A stretch of 53,711 nucleotides of DNA from Elainella saxicola E1. Lineage in GTDB: Bacteria > Cyanobacteriota > Cyanobacteriia > Elainellales > Elainellaceae. A program made the position numbers and the translations under genes. The stretch spans positions 1-53,711 of the forward strand of contig LUGL01000044.1 of the NCBI GenBank assembly GCA_002796835.1. The letters run 5' to 3'. The notes beneath the pieces were generated by a model that was not told the origin of the DNA, made no database searches, and was given only the letters and a program-made list of their open reading frames with translations. This document shows, piece by piece, positions 43,294 to 53,390 of this stretch (within the stretch, counting starts at the first letter, position 1; every line of letters starts with the position of its first letter).

Positions 43294-45192
43294 CTAGGGC
43301 TGAATGTAAACACCGATACCATTATGAACTCTTGCGGCTGTGCTGGCCGATCGATTCAGCAGTTTCCCGCCCAGATAAAGTGTGGTCGAGCTACCTCCAT
43401 CCAAATTCAGGGCATTGATCACGCCCAACCGCTGCACAATTTTTGCCACCTCTGCCAGAGTTGGACCTGAACCCCCAATGCGATTATTCACCGTCATCAA
43501 CAATAAAGTTCCTTGAGGTGTGGTAGCAATAACGCTGCGAGGAGCTGATTCTTGGATAAAATTGGTCGAAAACCGTTCAGATTGAGGATTAAGCACAATT
43601 TTTTGATCCTGAATCAGCAGTGGTCCCGCTCCCAGGACTTGAGCATATTGATTAAATTTCTCAGGCTGGATAGCCGTTTCAATCTGTACTTCACTGCCCG
43701 GAGCCAGATCAGCCAGAACACTTTGATCCGCTCTGGCTACTAGCAAGTAGCCGTCTGCAGGAATGGCCACCTTGGTCTGACCTGCTTTTGCAGATTGTTT
43801 TCGATCGATAATTCGGTTATTCTGCACCGTGATCAGCGCCTCGGAATCTGTAATGTTGGTGTAATCACGGCCCCAATCTGGCGTGTAGCGAGCCACCCCT
43901 GCACCCACAAAGCCGCTATTGGTAGACTGCATCACCAACCGCTGCCCCGTTGCAGTCAAGAGAGTTTCTTGTAAAGCCAAATGCCCAACTGTCACATCGC
44001 CCGTATCATTCCAACCGATCGCTCCACGATTGAGAATGGGGCCAGAGATCCAGCGATTATTGCTGCGAATGGCTCCCAGGGGCAACTGGTTGTTGCGATT
44101 AAAGAATCCGGCGTTGATGGCTGCCACGACCTGAGTGCGTTGAGCTGTCGAAAACAGTGGAGCAGTGCCGACATTACCATTGGTGCTGCCTAGAATTGGC
44201 TTGAGCGATACTCCAGGTTGGTGAGGATCAACCTCCAACCCAATCACCGGAAACTGGCCGCTATCGATGCTGACCCAATGCTGTTGCCAACGCACGCCTG
44301 GAGCCCAGAGAATATCTCGCTCCACCATATAGCCCGATCGCAGATCAATCAGCAAACGATTGGGATTATTCAGCGACCAAACCCGAGGCCGCAGACTTTT
44401 GTCATAGGTAAAGCGAAATTGGGTGCGATTGCCATTGGCTGACACTGTCCATGACTGAATGTATTTACCCGCTTTGGCGCTAAAGTTACGCAGCACTGTC
44501 GGATCGATCTGCGCATCCAAAATCACGGTGGTTTCGCCACTCTGTTCATTTACCTGCCAGGGAGCCGTTTGATTCAGATCCACCACAATGCGATCGCCCC
44601 AACTTTGTGCCCCTTGCCGCACCGCTGTTACTTGGGCAGTCGGTGTAGCAATTTGTAGCGTTTGGCCCTGCACCTGCACCTGCCAGCCAAATTGTTGAGC
44701 CAAGCTCGTGATGTCAAGATAACGATACTGTTGGGTTAACCAGGTTGCTAGATGGATCGGAGTGGTTCGCTGATCAGAAAACCATTCGATCGGCTGTTGC
44801 GTGAAATCGTTGGTGTCCAGTAACTCAACCCCTGTGGCATCCACCAGACCAACATCAGCAATCCCCAAGGTTTGTTGTCGCTGACTCCAGGGAATGGAGA
44901 GAGTACGACCATTGACGCTCACCTGACCGCCCTGTCTCGTAATCGAAACTGGGATAGATGCCTGAGCCAACGTGGGTACCCAGGCAGGACTGCGGGCCGC
45001 TGCAATCAGCGTTGAGGGCTGAAAAGATTCTGCGTTGCCCTGTTGGCGCGTAATGGTGAGTGACAGCGCTGCCACTAGCAAAGGAGATATGAGCACCACT
45101 CGGAACCGCCCAAAGGGGGATGAACGCGGCAAGTAGGTGCTTTGAAATCGACGGTGTCGCAACCGACGATGACGAATTCGATCTCTAACCAC
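43294..45192 (-). CDS. Secreted protein with AMIN-like and phosphodiester glycosidase (NAGPA) domains
   Basis: 632 residues. A highly basic start (RHRRLRHRRF) precedes a membrane segment (about 30-47), then a copper-amine-oxidase-like/AMIN-like region (up to ~290; VVDLNQTAPWQVN, RLLIDLRSGYMVERD) and a C-terminal NAGPA domain (about 310-632) with AAINAGFFN, GAIGWNDTGDVTVG and NALNLDGGSSTTLYLGG. NAGPA proteins hydrolyse phosphodiester-linked sugars; AMIN regions target peptidoglycan or pili. A cell-wall-glycan role is inferred. It is transcribed away from the Fd-GOGAT gene. Confidence 0.88.
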   Translation of the reverse strand: MVRDRIRHRRLRHRRFQSTYLPRSSPFGRFRVVLISPLLVAALSLTITRQQGNAESFQPSTLIAAARSPAWVPTLAQASIPVSITRQGGQVSVNGRTLSIPWSQRQQTLGIADVGLVDATGVELLDTNDFTQQPIEWFSDQRTTPIHLATWLTQQYRYLDITSLAQQFGWQVQVQGQTLQIATPTAQVTAVRQGAQSWGDRIVVDLNQTAPWQVNEQSGETTVILDAQIDPTVLRNFSAKAGKYIQSWTVSANGNRTQFRFTYDKSLRPRVWSLNNPNRLLIDLRSGYMVERDILWAPGVRWQQHWVSIDSGQFPVIGLEVDPHQPGVSLKPILGSTNGNVGTAPLFSTAQRTQVVAAINAGFFNRNNQLPLGAIRSNNRWISGPILNRGAIGWNDTGDVTVGHLALQETLLTATGQRLVMQSTNSGFVGAGVARYTPDWGRDYTNITDSEALITVQNNRIIDRKQSAKAGQTKVAIPADGYLLVARADQSVLADLAPGSEVQIETAIQPEKFNQYAQVLGAGPLLIQDQKIVLNPQSERFSTNFIQESAPRSVIATTPQGTLLLMTVNNRIGGSGPTLAEVAKIVQRLGVINALNLDGGSSTTLYLGGKLLNRSASTAARVHNGIGVYIQP

Positions 45193-46213
45193 GGTAATTT
45201 AGACCTAATGTGTGAGAAGTAGAGGATATAAAGAGAGGAGGGTGGAATATGAGGGAAATTGCCTAATAGAACCTGAATTTGACAGATAAATCAGCAGTTG
45301 TGATTTTCTTACCTATCAAAATCAGCAGTGCTGTCGAGCAAATTCTGATTTTGTCTTTCCAGAATTTCTCACCTTGCCCCAGAAGTGGAATAGCTGTTTA
45401 CAAATCGTTGCTGACTGTTCCTCCTCACTGCGTCGATCCCCAAGCTTGGCAGACCGACAATCAAAACAAAAACTAAGTCAATTCAATGCTTTCAGTCCAA
45501 TTGTCTGAGCACAGATTAATCAACCAAGAATTGTAAAGAGTCACCTCCCTGGCAGCTTTATCGCGTTCGATCCCTCTGTGCGGCAAACTACCCCAAAATG
45601 GTTGTGATAAGCACCTTGTCTTTCAGCAATTCGCCTCATAATGAGAAGATGAGGGTCTAGCAGAGTTTCAATGAATGAATTTCACATCTTATTTATTCAC
45701 TAGAGTATTATCTGATGAAATTTAAGCTGTGAAATAAGGCGAGTTTGGATTCTTTCAAGAGCTTCAATTGCCTTCAAGGCAAGCTTCTGGCGCTATTTCA
45801 AGCAAAAATGTAACGGTTTGAGTAGCGATTGTAAGGGATTGTCAAGACGATGCAATTTTTATAATATTTTTACTCTGTCCCTTCACGGAGTTCTCCCTGC
45901 GCATTCGCCTTATTCCAGCCAAGCTGGATGGGGCAAATTGCAGTCAATATCGTAGTTCTCCTCAGCAAGCTTAACACCGCTGTAACCCTTAAAAGCCCTA
46001 AGACAAGCGGTTCGCAACGATCTTATGTCTCATCGTTGATACTCGATGGCTGCAACAGGGCGATTTCTATGCGTCATTCTAGTTCTCGTTTCGACTGCAA
46101 ATTATGAAAGATGAGTAAGCGTTAATGAAGATTGTGACTGATTTATTCAGTTGATCAGGTCTAGGGCAGACCATTCATGACTTTGTTCGGTTTTTAAGCG
46201 GTTTAGTCACCTC
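45193..46213. other. 1-kb intergenic region upstream of Fd-GOGAT
   Basis: No convincing gene: a 65-codon frame (45279-45476) and a 59-codon frame (45928-46107) have no recognisable features. It separates the divergent NAGPA gene and glsF. The one promoter-like pair is at 45839-45865. No tRNA or known cyanobacterial riboswitch core is visible. Confidence 0.5.
45839..45865 (+). promoter_or_regulatory. Candidate promoter of the Fd-GOGAT gene
   Basis: TTGTCA (45839-45844) and TATAAT (45860-45865) are separated by 15 bases, shorter than the ideal 17. A start near 45872 would leave a ~340-base leader. An imperfect NtcA half-match (GTA-N8-TCA, 45831-45844) overlaps the -35. Confidence 0.4.
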
Positions 46214-49200
46214 ATGGGGAGTATTGCAAGCGTGAGTCAAAATCATTGGAATAGTCAGACGGCCTCTGTTGGATATGCAGGTCAACCTTGGCTGGTAGAA
46301 GAGCGGGATGCCTGCGGAGTTGGGTTTATTGCCGATCGGGAAGGCCGCGCTAGCCATGATCTGATTACTAAAGCATTAGCCGCAGTCACCTGCATGGAGC
46401 ATCGCGGTGGCTGTAGTGCTGACCAGGACTCTGGAGACGGAGCCGGGCTAATGACTGCAATCCCCTGGGAGCTGCTGGAAAAGTGGCTGGTTAGCCAAGG
46501 TCAGGAAAATCTGGCGATCGAACATTTGGGTGTTGGCATGGTGTTTTTGCCCGCTACCGAACCTGACATGCAGCAGGCGCGTCAGATTGTGGAACAGGCT
46601 GTGGCCGCAGTTGATCTGAAGCTGGTGGGATGGCGAGTAGTGCCTGTAGAACCGTCAGTGCTCGGCATTCAGGCAAAAGAGAACCAGCCTGAAATTGAGC
46701 AAATTATTGTGCAGTCTACCCAGACAGGAGATGCTTTAGAACGGCAGCTTTATCTGGCCAGAAAGCGAATTCAACGGGCAATCACAAGTAGTCTGGCCCA
46801 GTTTCCGGGACTACAAGACCTGTATGTCTGCTCTTTTTCGAATCGGACGATCGTCTACAAAGGCATGGTGCGATCGGAAGTGCTGAGCCGCTTTTATACT
46901 GATCTGACCAACCCGGACTACAAGAGTGTCTTCGCGGTCTATCATCGTCGCTTCAGCACGAACACCATGCCGAAATGGCCGCTGGCTCAACCCATGCGAT
47001 TTGTAGGCCACAATGGCGAAATCAACACGCTGCTGGGCAACATCAATTGGATGATGGCGCGAGAAGCTGATTTGGAGCATCCAATTTGGGGCGATCAGCT
47101 CGACTATCTGAAACCAACCGTCATTCCCGAAAACAGCGACTCTGCCAACCTGGATAACGTGATGGAGATGCTGGTGCGATCGGGCAGAAGTCCACTAGAA
47201 GCCGTCATGATGATGGTGCCAGAAGCTTATCAAAATCAGCCCGACCTGGCCGATCATCCCGAAATTGTTGACTTCTACGAGTATTACAGTGGCATTCAGG
47301 AACCCTGGGATGGTCCGGCTTTGCTGGCCTTCAGCGATGGTAAAGTTGTTGGGGCAACGCTTGATCGCAATGGGTTGCGCCCAGCTCGTTACAGCATCAC
47401 TCGCGATGGCTTCATCGTCGTCTCTTCAGAAGCAGGAGTGGTAGAGCTGCCAGAAGCCGAAATTATCGAAAAAGGGCGCTTGGGTCCGGGACAGGCGATC
47501 GCAGTCGATCTGGAACACCATGAAATTCTGAAAAACTGGGAAATCAAGCAACGCGTCGCCCAGCAGTATCCTTACGGCGAATGGTTGGCGGCTAATCGGC
47601 AAGAACTCCAGCCCCAATCCTTCCCAGATGCCACGCAGCTCAATGCCGAAAGTTTGCTGCGGCAGCAAATCGCCTTTGGCTACACCACCGAAGATGTGGA
47701 AATGGTGATTGAGGAAATGGCCTCTCAGGGCAAAGAACCGACCTTTTGCATGGGAGACGATATTCCGCTGGCGGTCCTGTCTGATAAGCCGCGCTTACTC
47801 TATGACTACTTCAAGCAGCGCTTTGCCCAGGTGACAAATCCGGCGATCGACCCATTGCGGGAGAGCCTGGTGATGTCACTCTCAACTCAATTGGGCGGAC
47901 GCGGTAATCTGCTGGATGCCAAATCCGAATATGCCCATTTGCTGAAGCTGGAATCGCCAGTGCTGAATGATGCCGAGCTGGAGCAGATCCGGCAGTCGGG
48001 CTTTGCCACCGCCAGTTTATCGACGCTATTCAAAATCGCAGATGGTCCCGATGGTCTACAACATGCTGTTAACAAGCTCTGCCAACAGGCCACAGCTGCG
48101 GTGCGTGAAGGCAGCAAAATTCTGATTCTGAGCGATCGTCTAGGCCACACAAACGAATCTACTCAGCTCAATACGGAGTACAGCTACATCCCACCGATGC
48201 TTGCCGTAGGAGCCGTACACCACCACCTGATTCGTCAGGGGCTGCGGATGAAGGCATCGATTGTGATCGATACAGCCCAATGCTGGAGCACCCATCACTT
48301 TGCCTGTCTGATTGGCTATGGTGCAAGTGCGGTTTGTCCCTATCTAGCCTGGGAAACGGTACGCCACTGGTGGATCAGTCCCAAGACTCAGAAGCAAATG
48401 GAAACGGGCAAAATTGGCAAGATCAGCCCCACAGGTGCTCAATACAACTATCGCAAGGCAGTTGAGGCAGGCTTGCTAAAGATCCTGTCGAAGATGGGGA
48501 TTTCGCTGCTGTCAAGCTATCAGGCAGCTCAAATCTTCGAGGCGATCGGCATTGGCACAGAACTATTGCAGCTAGGCTTCAAGGGTACTGCTTCTCGGTT
48601 AGGTGGATTGACCTTGCAGGATCTGGCTCAGGAAGTGATCAACCTGCATCAGCGCGCCTTCCCTGAACTCACGGTTAAGAAGCTGGAAAACTATGGCTTC
48701 TTCAATTACAAACCGGGTGGTGAGTATCACATGAACAGCCCCGAAATGGCCAAGCATTTGCACAAGGCTGTCGCTGACAAGAACTACGACCATTACGAGC
48801 TGTACCAGAAATATCTGGAAGAACGTCCGCTGACGGCTCTGCGCGATTTGCTGGATATCAAAGGCGATCGGCCTTCCATTCCAATTGAAGAAGTAGAGTC
48901 GATCGAAGAGATTGTGCAACGCTTCTGCACTGGTGCCATGTCGCTCGGCTCGCTATCACGCGAAGCCCATGAAACTCTAGCGATCGCGATGAACCGTTTG
49001 GGTGGTAAATCCAATTCAGGCGAGGGCGGCGAAGACCCCATGCGCTTCCGGCATCTGGATGATGTGGATGCTAACGGTCTATCGGCCACCTTCCCCCATC
49101 TGAAAGGTCTGAAGCAAGGCGACACAGCCAATTCTGCAATTAAGCAAATTGCTTCAGGACGATTCGGTGTTACACCGGAATATCTGATGAGCGGCAAACA

Positions 49201-50875
49201 GCTAGAAATTAAACTGGCTCAGGGGGCAAAACCGGGCGAAGGCGGCCAGCTACCGGGCAAGAAAGTCAGCCCTTATATCGCAATGCTGCGACGCTCTAAA
49301 CCGGGCGTAACGCTAATTTCGCCACCGCCGCACCACGACATTTATTCGATCGAAGATTTGGCCCAGCTAATTTTTGACCTGCACCAGATCAATCCAGAGG
49401 CGAAAGTGTCAGTCAAGCTGGTGGCAGAAGTGGGTATCGGTACCGTAGCAGCAGGGGTGGCCAAAGCCAATGCCGATATCATCCAGATTTCTGGTCATGA
49501 TGGCGGCACGGGAGCTTCTCCACTCAGCTCGATTAAACATGCAGGTGTACCCTGGGAACTGGGTGTGACCGAAGTGCATCGGGTGCTGATGGAAAATAAA
49601 CTACGCGATCGCGTGCTGCTGCGGGCAGATGGTGGCATGAAGACGGGCTGGGATGTGATCATGGCTGCTTTGATGGGGGCAGAAGAGTTTGGCTTTGGCT
49701 CCGTTTCCATGATTGCTGAAGGTTGCATCATGGCCCGGATTTGCCATACCAACAACTGTCCAGTTGGGGTTGCGACTCAACAGGAGAAGCTGCGGCAGCG
49801 GTTCAGCGGCACACCAGAGCATGTGGTCAATTTCTTCTACTTCGTGGCGGCAGAAGTGCGATCGCTCCTGGCACGTTTGGGCTATCGATCGCTCAAAGAT
49901 GTGATCGGACGGGCTGATCTGCTGAAAGTCCGTGAGAATGTGCGAATCACTAAAACTCAGGCGCTGAACCTGGATTGCCTGATCAACCTGCCTGATACCC
50001 GTACCGATCGGTCCTGGCTGGAGCATACGCTGGTCCACAGCAATGGTCCTGTGCTGGATGACGAAATTCTGGCTGATCCAGAGATTCAAGCTGCAATTCG
50101 TGGGCAAGGGACGGTCAGCAAAACCTATCGCGTGGTGAATACCGATCGGTCCGTTGCAGCCCGCGTTTCAGGAACCATTGCCAAACAATATGGCGATAAC
50201 GGTTTTGAAGGGCAAATTACGCTCAACTTCCAGGGCAGCGTTGGCCAAAGTTTCGGAGCATTCATTCTGTCAGGTTTAACCCTCAACTTGGAAGGAGAAG
50301 CCAATGACTATGTCGGCAAAGGCATGAACGGCGGTGAGATCGTGATCAAACCGGCAGCAGCCGTGACTTACGATCCTTCAGAAAACGTGATTGTTGGCAA
50401 CACCTGTCTCTATGGCGCGACGGGCGGCACTTTGTTTGCAAACGGTCAGGCAGGCGAGCGGTTCGCGGTTCGCAACTCGTTTGGTAAGGCTGTGATTGAA
50501 GGGACAGGTGATCACTGCTGCGAATATATGACGGGTGGCGTCATCGTCGTGCTGGGCAAATCAGGACGCAACGTCGGTGCTGGGATGACTGGGGGCTTAG
50601 CCTACTTCCTGGATGAAGATGGCAGCTTTCCCACGAAGGTCAACCCAGAAATTGTCAAAGTGCAGCGGGTGGTGACTTCTGCGGGAGAGCAGCAACTCAA
50701 AGACCTGATCCAGGCCCATGCGGATCGCACCAATAGCGCCAAAGCCAAGCGGATTCTAGAGCAATGGTCTGACTATCTGCCTAAGTTCTGGCAGGTGGTG
50801 CCGCCTTCAGAAGCGGATAGTCCAGAAACAAATCCCAACGCAACAACTGAGAAAGTTTTGTCTCCGGTGCAATAG
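46214..50875 (+). CDS. glsF: Ferredoxin-dependent glutamate synthase (Fd-GOGAT)
   Basis: 1553 residues in the class II amidotransferase, central, FMN and alpha-helical gltB-C order. The amidotransferase cysteine is C34 in [14 protein letters not shown]; processing to expose Cys would remove 33 residues. The 3Fe-4S motif is in [15 protein letters not shown]. The FMN domain contains [13 protein letters not shown], and the C-terminal gltB-like domain has GGEIVIKP and [11 protein letters not shown]. The enzyme makes two glutamates from glutamine and 2-oxoglutarate with electrons from photosynthetic ferredoxin. It ends at a strong terminator. Confidence 0.98.
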   Translation: MGSIASVSQNHWNSQTASVGYAGQPWLVEERDACGVGFIADREGRASHDLITKALAAVTCMEHRGGCSADQDSGDGAGLMTAIPWELLEKWLVSQGQENLAIEHLGVGMVFLPATEPDMQQARQIVEQAVAAVDLKLVGWRVVPVEPSVLGIQAKENQPEIEQIIVQSTQTGDALERQLYLARKRIQRAITSSLAQFPGLQDLYVCSFSNRTIVYKGMVRSEVLSRFYTDLTNPDYKSVFAVYHRRFSTNTMPKWPLAQPMRFVGHNGEINTLLGNINWMMAREADLEHPIWGDQLDYLKPTVIPENSDSANLDNVMEMLVRSGRSPLEAVMMMVPEAYQNQPDLADHPEIVDFYEYYSGIQEPWDGPALLAFSDGKVVGATLDRNGLRPARYSITRDGFIVVSSEAGVVELPEAEIIEKGRLGPGQAIAVDLEHHEILKNWEIKQRVAQQYPYGEWLAANRQELQPQSFPDATQLNAESLLRQQIAFGYTTEDVEMVIEEMASQGKEPTFCMGDDIPLAVLSDKPRLLYDYFKQRFAQVTNPAIDPLRESLVMSLSTQLGGRGNLLDAKSEYAHLLKLESPVLNDAELEQIRQSGFATASLSTLFKIADGPDGLQHAVNKLCQQATAAVREGSKILILSDRLGHTNESTQLNTEYSYIPPMLAVGAVHHHLIRQGLRMKASIVIDTAQCWSTHHFACLIGYGASAVCPYLAWETVRHWWISPKTQKQMETGKIGKISPTGAQYNYRKAVEAGLLKILSKMGISLLSSYQAAQIFEAIGIGTELLQLGFKGTASRLGGLTLQDLAQEVINLHQRAFPELTVKKLENYGFFNYKPGGEYHMNSPEMAKHLHKAVADKNYDHYELYQKYLEERPLTALRDLLDIKGDRPSIPIEEVESIEEIVQRFCTGAMSLGSLSREAHETLAIAMNRLGGKSNSGEGGEDPMRFRHLDDVDANGLSATFPHLKGLKQGDTANSAIKQIASGRFGVTPEYLMSGKQLEIKLAQGAKPGEGGQLPGKKVSPYIAMLRRSKPGVTLISPPPHHDIYSIEDLAQLIFDLHQINPEAKVSVKLVAEVGIGTVAAGVAKANADIIQISGHDGGTGASPLSSIKHAGVPWELGVTEVHRVLMENKLRDRVLLRADGGMKTGWDVIMAALMGAEEFGFGSVSMIAEGCIMARICHTNNCPVGVATQQEKLRQRFSGTPEHVVNFFYFVAAEVRSLLARLGYRSLKDVIGRADLLKVRENVRITKTQALNLDCLINLPDTRTDRSWLEHTLVHSNGPVLDDEILADPEIQAAIRGQGTVSKTYRVVNTDRSVAARVSGTIAKQYGDNGFEGQITLNFQGSVGQSFGAFILSGLTLNLEGEANDYVGKGMNGGEIVIKPAAAVTYDPSENVIVGNTCLYGATGGTLFANGQAGERFAVRNSFGKAVIEGTGDHCCEYMTGGVIVVLGKSGRNVGAGMTGGLAYFLDEDGSFPTKVNPEIVKVQRVVTSAGEQQLKDLIQAHADRTNSAKAKRILEQWSDYLPKFWQVVPPSEADSPETNPNATTEKVLSPVQ

Positions 50876-50897
50876 GTTTCATTACTCCTGAGTTCTG

Positions 50898-50923
50898 GGG
50901 AGGAGATCATCCTCCCTTTTTTT
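50898..50923 (+). terminator. Rho-independent-type terminator of glsF
   Basis: GGGAGGA (50898-50904), loop GATCA, TCCTCCC (50910-50916), then seven T: a canonical terminator 22 bases past the stop codon. Confidence 0.85.
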
Positions 50924-51024
50924 ATCGGCCTGAATGATATCAAAATTGACATCTTTAAAATATCAAACTAGGATATCTGTATCGGACAGCCCCCGTCCGT
51001 CCACCTAAATTTCATTGATTTCTC

Positions 51025-51029
51025 AGGAG
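51025..51029 (+). promoter_or_regulatory. Ribosome binding site for GTG 51036
   Basis: AGGAG lies 6 bases before GTG 51036, supporting that start. Confidence 0.65.
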
Positions 51030-51035
51030 TAAGGC

Positions 51036-51803
51036 GTGAGTTTAAGTAGCGATCGGCCTGCTGGTGTGCCCTTTGTGTTGTTGTTGAGCGTGGTAATTGG
51101 TTCGATCAGTCTTTTTAGCCTGGTCAAAGGAGGATTACAGGCTTTTGGCTTCAATTCAACCAGTTACCCCTCTGCCAATTTGGGATTAACGATGAACGCA
51201 GAATCTCTAGAAGCTAGATTGCAGCAGGCCGAAAACGAATTACAGCAAGTTAAGCAGAGTGAAAAACAGAAAAATGATGCGCTCTGGGATGCCAACACGC
51301 AACTTGCCCAAACTCAACAAGCATTGAGCGCCAAAGAACAAGAGCTTGCGACGGCTAATCAGCAAATCCAAGCATTTCAAACTGAATTAACCAACAAAAC
51401 TCAAGAAATTGAGAGTCTGAATGGCTCGATCGCCCAACTTACTGGAGAGAACCAACTCCTGGCAACTTGCATTTCTGATGTGAATGACTTGATTAGTTCG
51501 ATCGATCAGTTAAATCTTCTCTCTGCTCCTGGTCGGCTGTACAATCTGGTTAACTCTTTCACCCTGAGAGAAGGAGCTTGCAGCCGTGCTAGTGTGCTCA
51601 TTCCGAATATTCTTGTAGTCGATCTAGGAATCAGCAATCCGGTTACGAATGAACCACCTCAACCCCAGACACGGGACGGATTTCAGTTCAGAATGGTACC
51701 CACTGTGCAAGCCAACATAGACTTTAGCCCTAGAGTTAGTCAGTCAGCACAACCAATTCCGCATCCGCACTTCCGCCAGCCTCGACGCATTCGTCGCCGT
51801 TGA
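51036..51803 (+). CDS. Membrane-anchored coiled-coil protein of unknown function
   Basis: 255 residues. One N-terminal membrane segment (about 11-31, VPFVLLLSVVIGSISLFSLV) is followed by a long predicted coiled coil (about 54-140) rich in Q, E, A and L (LEARLQQAENELQQVKQSEKQ). The rest (140-210) is a small folded-looking part (LLATCISDVNDLISSIDQ, SFTLREGACSRASVLIPN), and the C-terminus ends in HPHFRQPRRIRRR. No family is recognised. GTG start with a good ribosome site. It stands alone after the glsF terminator. Confidence 0.75.
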   Translation: MSLSSDRPAGVPFVLLLSVVIGSISLFSLVKGGLQAFGFNSTSYPSANLGLTMNAESLEARLQQAENELQQVKQSEKQKNDALWDANTQLAQTQQALSAKEQELATANQQIQAFQTELTNKTQEIESLNGSIAQLTGENQLLATCISDVNDLISSIDQLNLLSAPGRLYNLVNSFTLREGACSRASVLIPNILVVDLGISNPVTNEPPQPQTRDGFQFRMVPTVQANIDFSPRVSQSAQPIPHPHFRQPRRIRRR

Positions 51804-51925
51804 TTTTCACTGCTCAAGTCGGTAGCTCGATATGGTTGTGGACTGATTACTAATTGTCACAAGCTCAAGAAGCTTTACGATTGACCCCAACTTGCTTCTC
51901 TATGCTTAACCTGAACTGACGTTAA

Positions 51926-52357
51926 TTATTTGATCATCGCAACTGGATAGTCTGGATTGTCAGGATTTGGTACCAAGCGTTGATTTTTACAGTCAGGCAA
52001 GAGATCCAATAGCTCTAGCACCACTTGACCGATCAAAACCTCGGTGCCGACCACAAGCGCCTCAACAGATGTTCTTCTACCTTCACATTCAATTTCCACT
52101 GGCTCTGTGACGCCGACGAGTTCCTGGAATCCATTGGCATACTGGGCAGTCTGCTGTCCGATAATTCTTAAACCCAGCTCTTCTACCAGATTGGGCGGAA
52201 TCACCAACGTTAGTGCGCCTGTATCAACCAGTGCCTCAGCTTCAATCTGGCGCAACAACCGGGGTGCAAGCAGCCCCCTGGCAACCAGTGCTTTATCAAT
52301 GGCGTTAACTAGCTTGGTCTGAGTGCGAACAGCTCCCACAGGCTCCGGGTTCATCAA
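51926..52357 (-). CDS. Retropepsin-like aspartic protease (clan AA)
   Basis: 143 residues with a single D-T-G active-site motif, D45-T-G47 in AEALVDTGALTLVIPP, and the second conserved beta segment VGTEVLIGQVVLELLDLLPDC. As only one DTG is present, it should work as a homodimer, like retroviral proteases. Small proteins of this type occur in many bacteria, including cyanobacteria, with unknown substrates. There is no signal peptide. It lies 39 bases from the truncated PPC-RTX gene, same direction. Confidence 0.88.
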   Translation of the reverse strand: MMNPEPVGAVRTQTKLVNAIDKALVARGLLAPRLLRQIEAEALVDTGALTLVIPPNLVEELGLRIIGQQTAQYANGFQELVGVTEPVEIECEGRRTSVEALVVGTEVLIGQVVLELLDLLPDCKNQRLVPNPDNPDYPVAMIK

Positions 52358-52396
52358 AGATTGCTCTTTACTGCTTTTGGCTCAACAATCTTATGC

Positions 52397-53305
52397 TTAC
52401 ACAAAATCGGCACGGCTAATAACGCGCAGGCTCGAATCTTCAATCCGCAGTAAATTGCTGCCTTCTAGCTTCACCACCACATCGTTTTGCTGTTGCTTCA
52501 GGGTGAGTTTGCCAAATTTAATTCCCACCAAGTCAATCTTATCTTGGTTGTTTTTAAAGTCAGTGATCCGATCAAATCCTTCTCCCCGACGAATCACGAT
52601 CCGATCGCGCCCAGATCCAGTTGTGACCACATCATTGCCAGCCTCACCGTCTAAGCGATCGTTGCCAGTTCCACCAATCAGCGTATCGTTGCCCAAGCCA
52701 CCCACCAGAATGTCGTTACCTGTATCCCCCGCTAGACGATCGTCACCTTCATTTCCCAATATCAGATCATCCTCACCCAGACCCGAGATGGTATCATTAC
52801 CACCCAGCCCGCTCAAATTATCTTTGGTAGATGTTCCGGTTAATAGATTATCTCCGCTTAGATCAGGAGTTTGAGTTAGTGTCAAAGCATATTGAGTGGA
52901 ATCATATGCTGACCCAGATACTCCGATAAAGTAAGTTCCTGCGGACAAGACTGTAGAAAAGCTGTCATTTTTGACATATCTACTCTCAATCACCTCCCCG
53001 CTGTCAGCGATACCGTTTGCATTTCGGTCAGCGCCAATAGTGATATAAACATCATCCGTCTGCCTGCTGCTAACTAAGCCAAGAGTACTGTTTTGAGTCA
53101 GAGTGAACTTGTAGAAGTCAGCTTCATCTAACTTGCCTACATAATCATTCAGACTGCGTTGTCCAGAAAGGACTCCTAAGTCGAGCGCTTGAGCGGGGAT
53201 AGTTCCAGGATCTGGAGAAATATTGCTGGGTTTGAAAGTTTCGGCTAACCGGAGACTGTATGAATAGGACTTTGAGGTATCTTGTGACAGCTTAATAACT
53301 GAAGT
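52397..53305 (-). pseudogene. PPC-RTX secreted protein lacking its 5' end
   Basis: The open frame runs 302 residues from 53305 to 52397 with no ATG near its upstream end, where a TAA (53306-53308) closes it. It opens inside the remains of one repeat (SQDTSKSYSYSLRLAETFKPS), then has one full pre-peptidase C-terminal (PPC) domain (SLNDYVGKLDEADFYKFTL ... ADRNANGIADSGE ... SAGTYFIGVSG), then about seven RTX nonapeptides (GLGGNDTIS, GNEGDDRLA, GGTGNDRLD) and a C-terminal EGFDRITDFKNNQDKIDLVG strand region. A shorter GTG-started frame (52993) would drop most of the PPC domain. The missing N-terminus suggests disruption by the adjacent transposase. Confidence 0.7.
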
Positions 53306-53325
53306 TTAGACTAATCGGTGAAGAA

Positions 53326-53358
53326 AAGCGGTCAGCACAAACAACGAGGTGACCGCTT
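53326..53358. repeat. 9-bp inverted repeat upstream of the right-hand transposase
   Basis: AAGCGGTCA (53326-53334), 15-base loop, TGACCGCTT (53350-53358). It lies 32 bases before the transposase ATG and just beyond the break in the PPC-RTX frame, so it could be a subterminal part of the IS left end or a transposase-control hairpin. Confidence 0.6.
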
Positions 53359-53390
53359 ATATAGTCAAGAGAGTTTCAAATTCCTTGACT

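Noticed and set aside
45831-45844. NtcA site upstream of glsF
   Set aside because: GTA-N8-TCA deviates from GTA-N8-TAC and is too close to the -10 for the usual NtcA spacing.
45928-46107. 59-codon frame before glsF (begins MGQIAVNIVVLLSK)
   Set aside because: A hydrophobic start is the only attraction; no ribosome site or known small photosynthetic protein pattern.
45866-46213. Glutamine riboswitch (glnA / downstream-peptide motif) ahead of Fd-GOGAT
   Set aside because: I could not find the conserved core sequences of these motifs in the leader.
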